From NCBI GenBank assembly GCA_037447655.1, contig JBBHKE010003336.1, positions 1-20,000 of the forward strand: 20,000 bases of DNA. Reading direction: 5' to 3'. Every line of letters begins with the position of its first letter. Position 1 is the stretch's first letter. Shown one piece after another: positions 9,201 through 15,575 of the stretch. The notes below the pieces were generated by a model that searched no databases, was not told where the DNA came from, and was given only the letters and a program-made list of their open reading frames with translations. This stretch comes from Zygnema cylindricum (taxonomy: Eukaryota > Streptophyta > Zygnematophyceae > Zygnematales > Zygnemataceae). Position numbers and translations under genes: made by a program.

Positions 9201-12200
9201 CCTTTCACCACTAGTTAGTTTTGACCGCCTTATACTGGACTAAGTCTGTTTCATGGCTTTATAGGTAAATAAAATAATACCTTATTTGGTAAAGGATGTG
9301 CCCGATTTGGAAACATTACACGTGGAATTGTATGAACCGGGATTATTATTTTGCAAATAAAATAATTATAACATCTGATTCAATACCTCTCTAAAAAAGG
9401 ACAAAACTGATCCGAGATTGTAGTTCAAAAGTACATTGTGAATCTTTTTTAGCGTTAATAACGCTAATTCAGCGCCCCCAAATTTTGGCCTTCGTTAATA
9501 TAGGTACTGTTTAATTATTGTTAATAATTCTAATTTGGACAGTTTTTTAATAGTTTACACCACGAATCGCTATTAGTGAATTGAACGCTAATTCTGTTCC
9601 CCCAAATTTTTGCCCAAATTCTCAAATAGAATTATCCATACTATTTTAAATTTAGAGTAATTTCTAATTAGAGTAAATGATTTCTTTGAAAATTTTCAAA
9701 TTTCCAATTAACTTTAATAACGCTAATTTTTCTTTTACGCTATTTAATCTTTGACACTAATAGCGATTCGCGGTGTAGTGTACAAAATGTGTCAGTCCGT
9801 ACTAAAATAGCTCGTTATTTCGTACAATCGCACAGAAAGAGTGTCCGGCAAAGGCGTTGACAAGCGAAAGTGAGTGCGTCGACACGAAAAAACGCACGCA
9901 GATCTGATTCCTAGTGATAAAAACTTTTTATGAACATGATTAAAGGGAAAATCATGCGAACCTGTTCACACATATTCAAACGTTGACTATGTGAACACAG
10001 GCTATAACAGCTACACCACGAATCGCTATTAGCGTTAACAAATATTTAGTGTTAAAGAACAATTAGTGTGATTAACGCTAATTGAGAATTTGGGGTTTAA
10101 GGAAATTAGTCACTTTAATTTGTTTCTTAGGGATTTCTTAAATAGAATCAATCACTCTATTTAAGAATTTGGGTAAAAATTTAGGGGCGCCGAATTAGCG
10201 TGATTAACCCTAGTAACGATTCCCGGTGTACACTATGGGAAAAATGTACCCAAATTAGAGCTATGCATAAATTAGAGTTATTTTTTTCTTGGCTAGAGGC
10301 CTTGAACCCAAATTAGAGTTAATAACATTAATTGTTTTTTTACACTAATTATTTTTAAACACTAATAGCGATTCACGGTGTAGCCTACAGTCTGACGAGT
10401 ATGTACAGAGAAAAATGAGTTTAAAGGCTGAAGAAAACAGTAATGCTAATAACAATCCGATGTGTAATTTGCAATACCTTTTTTAGTTTAAAGTTCACAT
10501 CAAAATATTGATTTTTTAAAACCATCCATAGACAATAATAGCATCATTGCTGATTATTGGCTATGCAAACGGTACAAAATGAAAACCATTATTTGAAAAT
10601 GAAGCAGAAAATAAAATGAAAAGCTGATTACATTAGTGTAAAACGCTCGTAGTGTAACTAGCTAGTTTAAATAAATTTCTACAATTTAAATATATATTGC
10701 AGAGTTTGAAGCAGCATGCAAGTAGAAGCCGTGTTGCGGATATTTTTTTCTGCATAATTTTGTGTCCGTTTCCGGAAACCATCCAAGAACAGATCCGTAG
10801 CAGAAAACAACGAAAAATGTGACTCTATTATGGAAGAGGATATGGAAAACTGAAAATGCAATATTGTTACATGAGTGTGAAATGCTTTTTGTGCATAAGA
10901 ATATTGTGGTTGGGAGATTCTTTAATGGGAGAAGTTTTCAAAATAAACAATATTTCTTAAATATAAACTTTTTACAGGTCGCGGGACTGACGAACTACTC
11001 GTGTGTCGAGGATGCGAATCTTATGAGAAAATGTGCCGTGACATATAAAGACATGGGAGACCTGGTATTGGAGGTGGCCAAGGTGAGAGGATCATTTCAA
11101 ACTGAAAAACAAAGAGAGGGAGAGAAGGAGAGGGAGAGGAGAGGATAACAAGATCCTACCAATCAAATGATGTTCTCTACCAATCTTTTTCTAACTTGAA
11201 CTTTTCCTGACTTTTCTGTTTTTGTTTTTTTCTTTAACTTTTGTTTCCTGTTTTTAAACTTTTGGGGTCTTTCTAGGCGAGACTGGATCGAATGCTGTAT
11301 GTGGGCCTCACAGAATCGCATAAGGACTCGGCGCGACTTTTTGCCCACGTTATCGGCCTCCCTCTTTCCTCTCGTGCCCAAATTATGCCTTGTAAGTTTC
11401 AATTTTTTATTCTTTCATAACGTAAAATTATGAAATGTTTCCATACTGTATTGTTTGGATGGAGTTTTCTCTGAAATTGTGTTGCGTGAGTTTGAGTAAT
11501 TACTTTTATATTGTTAGTTTTCAAGGAAGTAATCAGCTTCCCTCTCTCCTCTTGTACCTACATTATGCCTTGTAAGCTTCAATGTTTATACTTTAATAAG
11601 TACAGATATGAAATACTTTCTTACTATATTTTTCGAAGGAAATTCATTGCTGAAATTGTGTCGTGTAAGTTTAAATATTTATTTTCAGTGTTAGTTTTGG
11701 AAGAAAATTATCACCCTTCCTCTCTCTTTTCTCGTGTCCAAATTATGCCTTGTAATATTCATTGTTTGTTTTCATACTTCAGTTATTCGAAGGCCCGAAA
11801 GTTTGACTATTTGTTTTTTTGTTTGGTATTATTCTAAGGCTTGTATGCTGAAATATTTTTTTACAAAATTTTAGTATTCGAAGGAAGTAATTGATCTTCC
11901 TCTTTAGATCTGTACCCAAATTAAGAAAATTTATTCCATTGCTTGTTTATGTCAAGGAGATTTTTTGATCACATTATGACTTGTAGGTTTGAATATCTAT
12001 TTAGAGCTTTCTTAGATTTTTTTAGTGTTTTCTCGATGCTTCATTGTACTTTTAATTCCCTAAAGGAATCTTTCTTTTCCACACTATTACTGGTCAATTG
12101 TTAAGCTCCAATTTTCCATTGTTTTGCTAAGTTTTGGTGGTCTCTGTCTATCTCGGTTAATAGGTAAAGCTTATGTAAGTTTACATAATAATACTATTTT

Positions 12201-15200
12201 CTCCCCTTGAAACTCCAGCCTTGACACAGTTTTGTTTTTCTTTTCTTTTTTCTTCTTGTTTTTTTGTTTTTTTTTTTTTTTGGTGTTATTTCCAGCCCAC
12301 CATCACCCCCGTATGACGGCCGCCGACGTTCGAGCCATGGTGGACCGGAGGCAGATGCTCCGGAGGGAGGAGGGGAGGGGGAGAAGGAGGGATAGGAGGA
12401 GGTTTAGTACAAAAAGGAGGTTGGCACAATATCTCCAACATCACCAACATTCCGCGGACGTCGTAAACCCTAAATTCTAAAACCTAAACCTTGTAAAGGA
12501 GCTGTAAGGGTTTTTTAGAGTTTTTCTGGGTTTTTTTTGGAAGGGAGGGAAGGAAGGGGGGGAGGGGAGTTAGTGGCAAAAGGTCTTTGGGTCAACATCT
12601 CCAATAATCCTGAGACTCTGTGAGGACTGAAAAACCTTTTTTTTCTCAAGTTTTTAAGGATTTTTCATGGTCAATCTAGGATTTTGTGGCAAATCTGGTA
12701 GAGGTTTCTCACGATGTTTTTTCTTTCTTGGAGAGGGAGAGGGAGAGGATGAGGGGAGTTTAAGTGCTCCTAATTCCTTTTGTTTTGCAACCCTTAAATC
12801 TTTGAGGATAATGTTCATAAGAATACAAAATACTGAAATGAGAGTTTCAGGAAAAAAAGTTTCTTCCTTGCCTCCTTTTTCTTCCCCGCTTTGCTCCTCT
12901 TCTTGACTCTTACCTGCTCCAGTCTCTGTTTCTTCGTCTCTTTCACTCTCCTCACACTTTCACTTTCTTTTCTCTCTGTCCCTCTCTCTCCCTCGCCCTC
13001 TAACCCAGCCTAGGTTCTGTCTTTCACTCTCTTCATACTTACTCTTTCTGTTTTCTCTCCCTCTTTCTCCCTCTCTTTCACTGCCCTCTCCCTCTCCACC
13101 AGCCTGGCGTAAATCTCCTCCAGCACTACCACCGGTGTGTGGCGATGCAGAGAGGAAGATATAAGACTCGGAGGACTCAGGCTCTCCAAACCATCTCTCC
13201 CATCACTTTTTCATACGAGGTAAGACTCTTTCCATTTCTGTTTCCTTCTCGGTTTGCTTCTCCGTTCACTTCTCCCTTTCCTTCTCTTTTTCCTTCTCCC
13301 TTTCCCTCTCAGCTTCCTTCCTCGTTTCCTTCTCCCTTTCCTTCTCCGTTTCCTTCTCCGTTTCCCTCTCCGTTTCTTTCTCCTTTTCCTTCTCCCTTTC
13401 CTTCCCTGTCTCCTTCTCCCTTTCCTACTCCCTTTCCTTCCGCTTCCTTATCCCTTCCCCTCTCCGTCTCCTTCTCCCTTTCCTTCTCCGTTTCCTTCTC
13501 CGTTTCCTTCTCCTTTTCCTTCCCCGTTTCCTTCTCCGTTTCTTTCTCCCTTTCCTTCTCCGTTTCCTACTCCCCTTTCCTTCTTCCTTTCCTTCTCCGT
13601 CTCCTTCTCCGTTTCCTTCTCTGTTTCCTTCTCTGTTTCCTTCAAAACCACTCTTCTTTTTGTTTCAAAGTTTTTCACCAGAAAAAGAGCAGAAAAACAA
13701 GAACTTCACTGATTGAGATAGTTTCTTTAGCTTACTTAAAACAAAACCTTGTCAGTTTTTATGTCAGTTTTGAAGAATGTCAGTTTTGTTTATGTCAGTT
13801 TTATGTCAGTTCTTAAGAATGTCGTTTTCAATTTATCAGTATTTATGTATGTCCGTTTTTATGGTTGTCAGTTTTTGTGTCATTTTTCATGTCAGGTTTT
13901 AGTCTGTCAGTTTTTAGTCTGTCGGTTTAATAGATGAAAGAATAAGGAAAAGCTATAGTGAACATTACAAGGAAAAATCATAGATTTTCCGACTGAAATG
14001 TGACCATGAGATTTTGCAGGAACGGAAAAAAATTCCGAAAGAGTTTATAGACGAACTTCGCGAAAGAAATTGGCTCGATATGGAGCTTCTTCAACATGCT
14101 CGCAAAATCTTTAAAAAGGAAATGGTGAGTGAGCAAAAAAATCAAAAAGGAACAAAAAAAGTATAAAAAGGATAAAGACAAAATGTTTGTTCTTGAACAC
14201 GCCCGTAAAATCTAAAAAAAAATTGGTAAGTGAGCAAATAGACCAAAAGTGGCAAAAAAAGCATGGAAAGAGGATAAAGAAAAAAAAAGAATTGTTCTTT
14301 GAATCCGCCTGCAAAATCTAAAAAACAAATGGTGAGTGAGTGAAAAAAACCAAAAAAATAAAGAAATAGGAAGAAAAGGATAACGAATAAAATAGTAGTT
14401 TGAACACTCTAGGAGAACTTTTAGCGAGGAAAATGTGAGCGATCGATCTGGATAAAGAAAGGAGAAAATGATAACAAAAAAGGGATAAATAAAAGGACAA
14501 AGAGAAGTTTTGAAAACAGTTGTGAAATTTTAGCAAAGAGGTTGGGAGTGAGGCTATACTGAGTCACAGTCTACAATGATAGTGGTTTCAACGGTTAGAT
14601 CCTCTAGCTGAAAGGTAAACCTTTATGTGAGTGTAAGACAAACGTTGTTGTATTAAACCTGTTTTAAATGTCCCCATAATCAAATTCATTAAAAATAATC
14701 TTTTGATTTAAAATGCGTTTGAGTTGAAATTCTTTTGATACCCCTTTTGTGCACCATTTCAGGCTTTGTACGGCCAAGATTTGGCGAGTGAGGATGAGGA
14801 AGACAGAGAAGCCCAATTACAAGCTCAAATCCAAACCAATAGAAGTATAGCAATAGAAGAGAGGCTTCAAATGGGGAAACATCACCGTCTTCCAAATGAG
14901 GATGATGTCACGCCTCGTGACCCTCGTACTAGGCAACGCCGCGCTAATTTCGGTGAAAGACATTCAAATTTCGGTGAAAAAGAGAACCCTAATTTTGGTG
15001 AACGTGTTGCGACCGAAAACGTCGAACTCGATCCCGCGATAGAGGATGAGAGGAAATTACATAAAGAACGAGAAACTGAAGGAGAAGTGAATCGACGACA
15101 ATGGAATTCTCGGAGAGAAGATGATTTTAATGGAGCTCGAGGAATTCATTCAGTCGAAGAGGTGAGATTTACTGGGGAGGCTGTGAGACCAAAATTGGAA

Positions 15201-15575
15201 ATGGGATTGGGGCAGGAGGAGAGGGAGAAAAGGGAGGAGAGGGAGGAAGGGGAGAAGAGCAGGGAGACGGGGGAGGAGAGGGAGAAAGTGGAGAAGAGAG
15301 AGAAGAGGGAGAAGGGGAAGAAGCGAGAAGGAAGTTTCGTATGGCAGGGAAAGGGTAAGGCGAAGAAGAAAGGCATGAAAACAAGAGGAGGAGGAGTTTG
15401 GGCATGGATTAAAAATGAGTGGCTATTTAGTTTAGTGACTGGAGGATTTTTAGGGGCTTTGGGATTTTTGACTGTTTCTGCACTTATATCATTGGTGCAG
15501 GGGCGATTTAGTGCAATGAAGAATTTCAGAAGTCAACGGCTTCGACATCGCGCCGGAAAACGGCCGGGTGAATGA
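3225..15575 (+). CDS. TPST: Plant-type tyrosylprotein sulfotransferase, multi-exon gene (exon span)
   Basis: The product would transfer sulfate from PAPS to tyrosines of secreted proteins or peptides in the Golgi. In Arabidopsis the family sulfates peptide hormones; the substrate here is unknown. The family is related to heparan-sulfate 6-O-sulfotransferases, not to animal TPSTs. I joined twelve exons by reading frame, splice sites and the known order of family blocks: signal peptide (residues 1-18), HIPRTGGRT 5'-PSB (about 64-72), CPRSYD (88-93), LLATHDDYSLM (106-116), the 3'-PSB with RDP at 131-133 and SSYEF at 139-143, WPWNYLVP, AGLTNYS, MLYVGLTESHKDSA, IPKEFIDEL and a C-terminal membrane span near 681-707. 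The assembled product is about 732 residues against roughly 500 in Arabidopsis; the excess is mainly low-complexity lumenal sequence in the last exon. All exon phases fit except one extra T in the exon 2 homopolymer. The family call is secure; exon 5 and the frame in exon 2 are the weak points. Confidence 0.93.
3600..4110. repeat. Intron 1: TTATTG microsatellite and decayed copies of exon 2's 5' edge
   Basis: Intron 1 runs 3280-4153. It holds a T tract (about 3323-3342), TTATTG-type repeats (3625-3735, 3850-3900, 3985-4090) and two direct copies of the exon 2 start. One, about 3769-3843, keeps CTCAG and AAATGGCACAAAA...GAGATGGAAAA. The other, 3901-3980, keeps GAAAGGTTTTGCAGGATGTT. The true junction is at 4153. 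Confidence 0.75.
4154..4326 (+). CDS. TPST: TPST exon 2: 5'-phosphosulfate-binding motif, with a homopolymer frameshift
   Basis: The acceptor is ggttttgcag. The exon encodes ECSSFSHEICEE, a WHKMEMEK segment, RRKLKPLLFF, then HIPRTGGRTYHQ. HIPRTGGRT is the PAPS 5'-phosphosulfate loop. The donor GTATGG leaves TG, which pairs with the first C of exon 3 to give Cys, matching the Cys-Phe-Leu that follows this motif in plant enzymes. Bases 4277-4287 are eleven T. The upstream half (RRKLKPLLFF) and the downstream half (HIPRTGG) are in different frames: the family pattern LLFFLHIPRTGG needs ten T. Codon phase into exon 3 also requires a length one base shorter. The upstream intron carries decayed copies of this exon's start. 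Confidence 0.88.
4327..5359. other. Intron 2: CT and GA microsatellites
   Basis: It has a CT/C-rich microsatellite at 4337-4471, starting ten bases after the donor, and a purine tract at 5112-5200 followed by a short pyrimidine run. The rest is AT-rich with short TTTTAGGG-like motifs. No gene or transposon is seen. Confidence 0.7.
5360..5431 (+). CDS. TPST: TPST exon 3: CPRSYD block
   Basis: The acceptor is gaatttttcag. The exon completes a Cys codon from exon 2 and encodes FLKAIFPPNE, then RCPRSYDMLRFDP, matching the CPRSYDKL segment that sits between the two PAPS motifs in plant TPSTs. The donor is GTGGGT. The two leftover bases AA join the first G of exon 4 to give Lys. Length 72 bp, phase 2 at both ends. 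The alternative donor five bases downstream (GTAATA) would break the frame into exon 4, so it is rejected. Confidence 0.88.
5462..6015. repeat. Intron 3: CTTCCCT microsatellite and ~67-bp minisatellite
   Basis: CTTCCCT-type repeats (about 5470-5610) grade into about six direct units of 67-92 bp. Each contains ATCTCTTCAGGTTTCCATAA, an ACCTCTCCTTCCCACACC segment and CTCTTCCCT. Units start near 5609, 5676, 5768, 5836, 5903 and 5970. Several keep an internal TTCAGGTTTCC that resembles an acceptor, but no exon follows. Confidence 0.85.
6320..6830. repeat. Intron 3: TTTATACATG low-complexity region
   Basis: Irregular direct repeats of TTTATACATG / GTTTATTTACAC fill 6320-6620 and 6720-6825, interrupted by the exon 4 edge copy. 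The whole is AT-rich and noncoding. Confidence 0.75.
6599..6715 (+). repeat. Duplicated intron end plus first 42 bases of exon 4 (pseudo-exon)
   Basis: This block and 6811-6938 are direct copies. Each begins GTTTATTTACAC, continues through CTCTCTC and CCCTCGCAG, then enters the coding sequence from GAAACCCGACTGC to GATGATTACAG. From CCCTCGCAG through GATTACAG there are only two differences in about 51 bases (C/T transitions), one changing Arg to Cys. The copy keeps an intact acceptor but stops at 6715, before the MTKLP and 3'-PSB codons, so it cannot replace exon 4. Confidence 0.93.
6896..7190 (+). CDS. TPST: TPST exon 4: putative catalytic His block and 3'-phosphate-binding motif
   Basis: The acceptor is ccctcgcag and the donor is GTGAGT (phase 0). 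It encodes KPDCRLLATHDDYSLMTKLP, then TSVVTNVRDPTDRLLSSYEF, VEIAARSLRW, a basic linker and VWPWNYLVPLVEDDVWER. The RDP...SSYEF segment is the 3'-PSB; its Arg and Ser would contact the PAPS 3'-phosphate. The His in ATHDDYS occupies the position where related glycosaminoglycan sulfotransferases keep their catalytic-base His, so it is the likely base here; that is inference by family analogy. Length 295 bp. A nearly identical copy of the first 42 bases of this exon lies 223 bp upstream in the intron. The exon's 3' end is also part of a 113-bp tandem duplication. Confidence 0.95.
7168..7393 (+). repeat. 113-bp tandem duplication spanning exon 4 end, intron 4 and exon 5 start
   Basis: Copy 1 (7168-7280) runs from TGGAGGACGACGTCTGGGAA through intron 4 into GACAAAAACCTATTGATA. 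Copy 2 (7281 to about 7393) repeats this as TGGAGGACGGTGTCTGGGAA, a T-rich segment with CGCTTATGTTTATATTTTGAG, and GCTGAAATCCTATCAATC. In copy 2 the donor is changed (GTGAGT to GAGGAT) and the acceptor CAG is now GAG, so both splice sites are dead. Confidence 0.85.
7262..7291 (+). CDS. TPST: TPST exon 5: small exon DKNLLILED (3' end uncertain)
   Basis: The acceptor tatgttttcag follows a 71-bp intron. DKNLLILED matches the KEVVIIED-type beta strand that follows the LVP block in the family. The end is uncertain. A GTCTGG donor at 7292 keeps phase 0 with the exon 6 start used here, giving LLILEDG. A GGTGTC donor two bases earlier would leave phase 1 and needs a different exon 6 acceptor. The frame also stays open to 7360. 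The uncertainty arises because the exon's last codons are also the start of a second copy of the previous exon's end (TTGGAGGAC versus GTGGAGGAC). Confidence 0.55.
7785..8060 (+). repeat. ~138-bp duplication of intron 5 end and exon 6 start
   Basis: The sequence TCAATAATTTGAG...AATGCAAAAAAAAAAGTCT...TTGGTGAGAAGGGAGAGG (from about 7821) parallels TTAATAATTTGAG...GATGCAGAGAAATAAGTCT...CTGGTGAGAATGGAGAGG (from about 7959), offset 138. The acceptor GCAG of the real exon is GCAA in the copy. Confidence 0.85.
7992..8144 (+). CDS. TPST: TPST exon 6: NPIVRDTIENGGTMQ block
   Basis: It encodes a Ser/Gly-rich start, then DKGPYDSPRLVMSLRDF and NPIVRDTIENGGTMQ, corresponding to the NPYDMEEMLMPLHKYL and DIIHNGATFQ segments of plant TPST. 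The donor is GTATAA, phase 0, and splicing to exon 7 yields GTMQ-VAGLTNYS, exactly the family junction. The 5' end is less certain: gatgatgcag at 7991 keeps phase 0 but has a weak polypyrimidine tract. The segment RNKSSGENGEAWSRS before the conserved part has no family counterpart that I recognise. Both edges of this exon have decayed copies in the neighbouring introns. Confidence 0.82.
8145..9435. other. Intron 6, 5' part: pyrimidine tract, TCTCTAGTTATT repeats, then nothing recognised
   Basis: A C/T-rich tract (8156-8325) follows the donor. A loose repeat of GTCTCTAGTTATTAT-like units lies at about 8460-8580. From 8581 to 9435 there is AT-rich sequence with no gene, repeat or element I can identify. 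Confidence 0.6.
8399..8450 (+). repeat. Decayed copy of the exon 6 3' edge in intron 6
   Basis: AGGGACGTTAGTGAAAATAG...CATAATGTAG followed by GAATAAACTCTCTTTC corresponds to the exon 6 end AGGGACACTATCGAAAATGG...ACAATGCAG and intron GTATAATTTCTCTCCC, offset about 288 bp. The donor GT has become GA. Confidence 0.7.
9436..9550. mobile_element. TA-flanked MITE family, fragment
   Basis: TTAGCGTTAATAACGCTAAT followed by CAGCGCCCCCAAATTTTGGCC resembles the interior left part of the copy at 9558 (AACGCTAATTCTGTTCCCCCAAATTTT). There are no clear termini, so this is a decayed fragment. Confidence 0.55.
9558..9775. mobile_element. TA-flanked MITE, complete copy in intron 6
   Basis: It starts CACCACGAATCGCTATTAGT and ends CACTAATAGCGATTCGCGGT-G, an imperfect 21-bp inverted repeat, with TA on both sides (9556-57 and 9776-77). 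Length 218 bp, AT-rich interior, no coding capacity. The TA duplication fits a Tc1/mariner-type or other TA-targeting transposase. Confidence 0.88.
10014..10228. mobile_element. TA-flanked MITE, complete copy in intron 6
   Basis: It starts CACCACGAATCGCTATTAGC and ends in GTAACGATTCCCGGTG, with TA at 10012-13 and 10229-30. Length 215 bp. The interior carries GGGCGCCGAATTAGCG, comparable to the CCCCC-AAATTT segment of the neighbouring copies in opposite orientation. Confidence 0.87.
10231..10380. mobile_element. TA-flanked MITE, right end only
   Basis: Ends CACTAATAGCGATTCACGGT-G followed by TA at 10381-82, the canonical family right terminus. The left terminus is missing: the sequence begins right after the previous copy's TA without a matching inverted repeat. 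It is a truncated copy. Confidence 0.7.
10383..10977. other. Intron 6, 3' part: nothing recognised
   Basis: AT-rich sequence ending in the exon 7 acceptor. Short frames on both strands have no recognisable signature. I saw no repeat of the exon 7 edge here. Confidence 0.6.
10978..11082 (+). CDS. TPST: TPST exon 7: AGLTNYS block
   Basis: The acceptor is ctttttacag and the donor is GTGAGA. It is exactly 35 codons, phase 0 at both ends. It encodes VAGLTNYSCVEDANLMRKC, then a helix YKDMGDLVLEVAK. The AGLTN(N/Y)S block with a following Cys, and the Lys-rich helix leading into the next exon, match plant TPSTs without gaps. I saw no exon-edge duplication on either side. Confidence 0.95.
11277..11391 (+). 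CDS. TPST: TPST exon 8: MLYVGLTESHKDSA block
   Basis: The acceptor is ggtctttctag and the donor is GTAAGT. It encodes ARLDRMLYVGLTESHKDSAR, then LFAHVIGLPLSSRAQIMP, ending in phase 1. MLYVGLTE(S/E)H is a strongly conserved segment of the family and marks the end of the sulfotransferase fold. The 3' 40 bases of this exon and its donor are the founding copy of a 180-bp tandem array that fills the next intron. Confidence 0.95.
11352..11990 (+). repeat. 180-bp tandem array seeded by the exon 8 3' edge
   Basis: The segment CCTCTTTCCTCTCGTGCCC...ATTATGCCTTGTAAGTTTC recurs as direct copies. ATTATGCCTTGTAA is centred near 11381 (exon 8 end), 11561 and 11741, an exact 180-bp spacing. A fourth (about 11890-11930, CTTCCTCTTTAGATCTGTAC) and a fifth degenerate trace (ATTATGACTTGTAGG near 11973) follow. 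Donor equivalents read GTAAGT, GTAAGC, GTAATA and GTAGGT. Confidence 0.93.
12296..12462 (+). CDS. TPST: TPST exon 9: Arg-rich linker
   Basis: The acceptor is gttatttccag after a long T tract. The T left from exon 8 plus CC gives Ser, then HHHPRMTAADVRAMVDRR, a GA-microsatellite-encoded Arg/Gly/Glu run, and RRLAQYLQHHQHSADV. The donor GTAAAC leaves phase 0. Plant TPSTs are variable here, so support is frame continuity and splice sites rather than homology. Without the donor the frame would end at 12480. A decayed copy of the exon's second half lies about 167 bp downstream. Confidence 0.72.
12362..12815 (+). repeat. Exon 9 3' half duplicated in intron 9
   Basis: In exon 9, GGAGGAGGGGAGGGGGAGAA...ATATCTCCAACATCACC (12362-12445) is echoed at 12541-12625 by GGAAGGGGGGGAGGGGAGTT...ACATCTCCAATAATCC, offset about 167 bp. 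A weaker third copy (GAGAGGGAGAGGATGAGGGG...TTAAATCTTTGAGG) lies near 12733-12815. The remaining intron is T- and C-rich. Confidence 0.75.
12905..13102 (+). repeat. Three copies of the exon 10 acceptor region
   Basis: TACCTGCTCCAGTCTCTG (AG 12921-22), CCCTCTAACCCAGCCTAGG (AG 13007-08) and CCCTCTCCACCAGCCTGG (AG 13101-02) recur at spacings of 86 and 94 bp, separated by similar C/T-rich tracts with TCTTTCACTCTC. The last copy is the exon 10 acceptor. Confidence 0.8.
13103..13219 (+). CDS. TPST: TPST exon 10: NLLQHYHRCVAMQRGRYKTRR
   Basis: The acceptor is ctctccaccag and the donor is GTAAGA. It is exactly 39 codons, phase 0 at both ends. It encodes PGVNLLQHYHRCVAMQRG, then YKTRRTQALQTISPITFS. 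This parallels the EVYEGCITHLRKSQGTRR...SLKRITPANFT segment of plant TPST, a conserved region after the variable linker. The acceptor region is present as three direct copies (AG at 12922, 13008 and 13102), and only the last opens the homologous frame. Confidence 0.88.
13222..13930. repeat. Intron 10: TTCCTTCTCCGT minisatellite and ATGTCAGTTTT repeats
   Basis: A C/T-only tract (about 13222-13645) made of 6-bp-multiple units such as TTCCTTCTCCGT and TCCCTTTCCTTC starts right after the donor. Because its period is a multiple of three it makes long open frames on both strands that are not genes. From about 13750 to 13930 a second repeat, ATGTCAGTTTT with AAGAATGTC, follows. Confidence 0.88.
14020..14124 (+). 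CDS. TPST: TPST exon 11: IPKEFIDEL helix pair
   Basis: The acceptor is gattttgcag and the donor is GTGAGT. It is exactly 35 codons, phase 0 at both ends. It encodes ERKKIPKEFIDELRERNW, then LDMELLQHARKIFKKEM. The family pattern is VPKEVIQQIKSLNNLDVELYKYAKVIF, so the match is direct. The last 25 bases and the donor seed a set of about 104-bp direct repeats that run through the next intron and decay with distance. Confidence 0.94.
14100..14545 (+). repeat. ~104-bp repeats seeded by the exon 11 3' edge, filling intron 11
   Basis: The exon 11 end, GCTCGCAAAATCTTTAAAAA then GGAAATG and GTGAGTGAGC, is repeated as GCCCGTAAAATCTAAAAAAA...GGTAAGTGAGC (donor equivalent 14226), GCCTGCAAAATCTAAAAAAC...GGTGAGTGAG (14332), GGAGAACTTTTAGCGAGG...GTGAGC (14435) and GTGAAATTTTAGCAAAGAGG...GGAGTGAGG (about 14543). 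Spacings are 101, 106, 103 and about 108 bp, and similarity falls with distance from the exon. No stronger feature lies between 14546 and 14762. Confidence 0.93.
14763..15575 (+). CDS. TPST: TPST exon 12: low-complexity lumenal stalk, membrane anchor and stop
   Basis: The acceptor is ccatttcag. The exon encodes 270 residues and ends at TGA. It starts ALYGQDLASEDEEDREAQLQ, then has three NFGE repeats (14946-15002), a long charged stretch, and an E/R/K run encoded by an in-frame GA microsatellite (about 15196-15345). A hydrophobic span WLFSLVTGGFLGALGFLTV continuing through SALISLV (about 27 residues) follows, with a basic tail of about 23 residues. N-terminal signal plus C-terminal anchor gives the type I topology known for plant TPST, catalytic domain in the Golgi lumen. 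The stalk is far longer than in Arabidopsis. Confidence 0.93.
   Translation, partial: ALYGQDLASEDEEDREAQLQAQIQTNRSIAIEERLQMGKHHRLPNEDDVTPRDPRTRQRRANFGERHSNFGEKENPNFGERVATENVELDPAIEDERKLHKERETEGEVNRRQWNSRREDDFNGARGIHSVEEVRFTGEAVRPKLEMGLGQEEREKREEREEGEKSRETGEEREKVEKREKREKGKKREGSFVWQGKGKAKKKGMKTRGGGVWAWIKNEWLFSLVTGGFLGALGFLTVSALISLVQGRFSAMKNFRSQRLRHRAGKRPGE

Noticed and set aside
12463-12490. Interstitial telomere repeat (AAACCCTAAA)
   Set aside because: Only about one and a half imperfect units; TTTTAGGG-like motifs are scattered in the AT-rich introns by chance.
13139-13816. 225-codon open frame rich in PFPSPF
   Set aside because: Only its first 27 codons are exon 10. The rest reads through the donor GTAAGA into a hexamer-period pyrimidine minisatellite.
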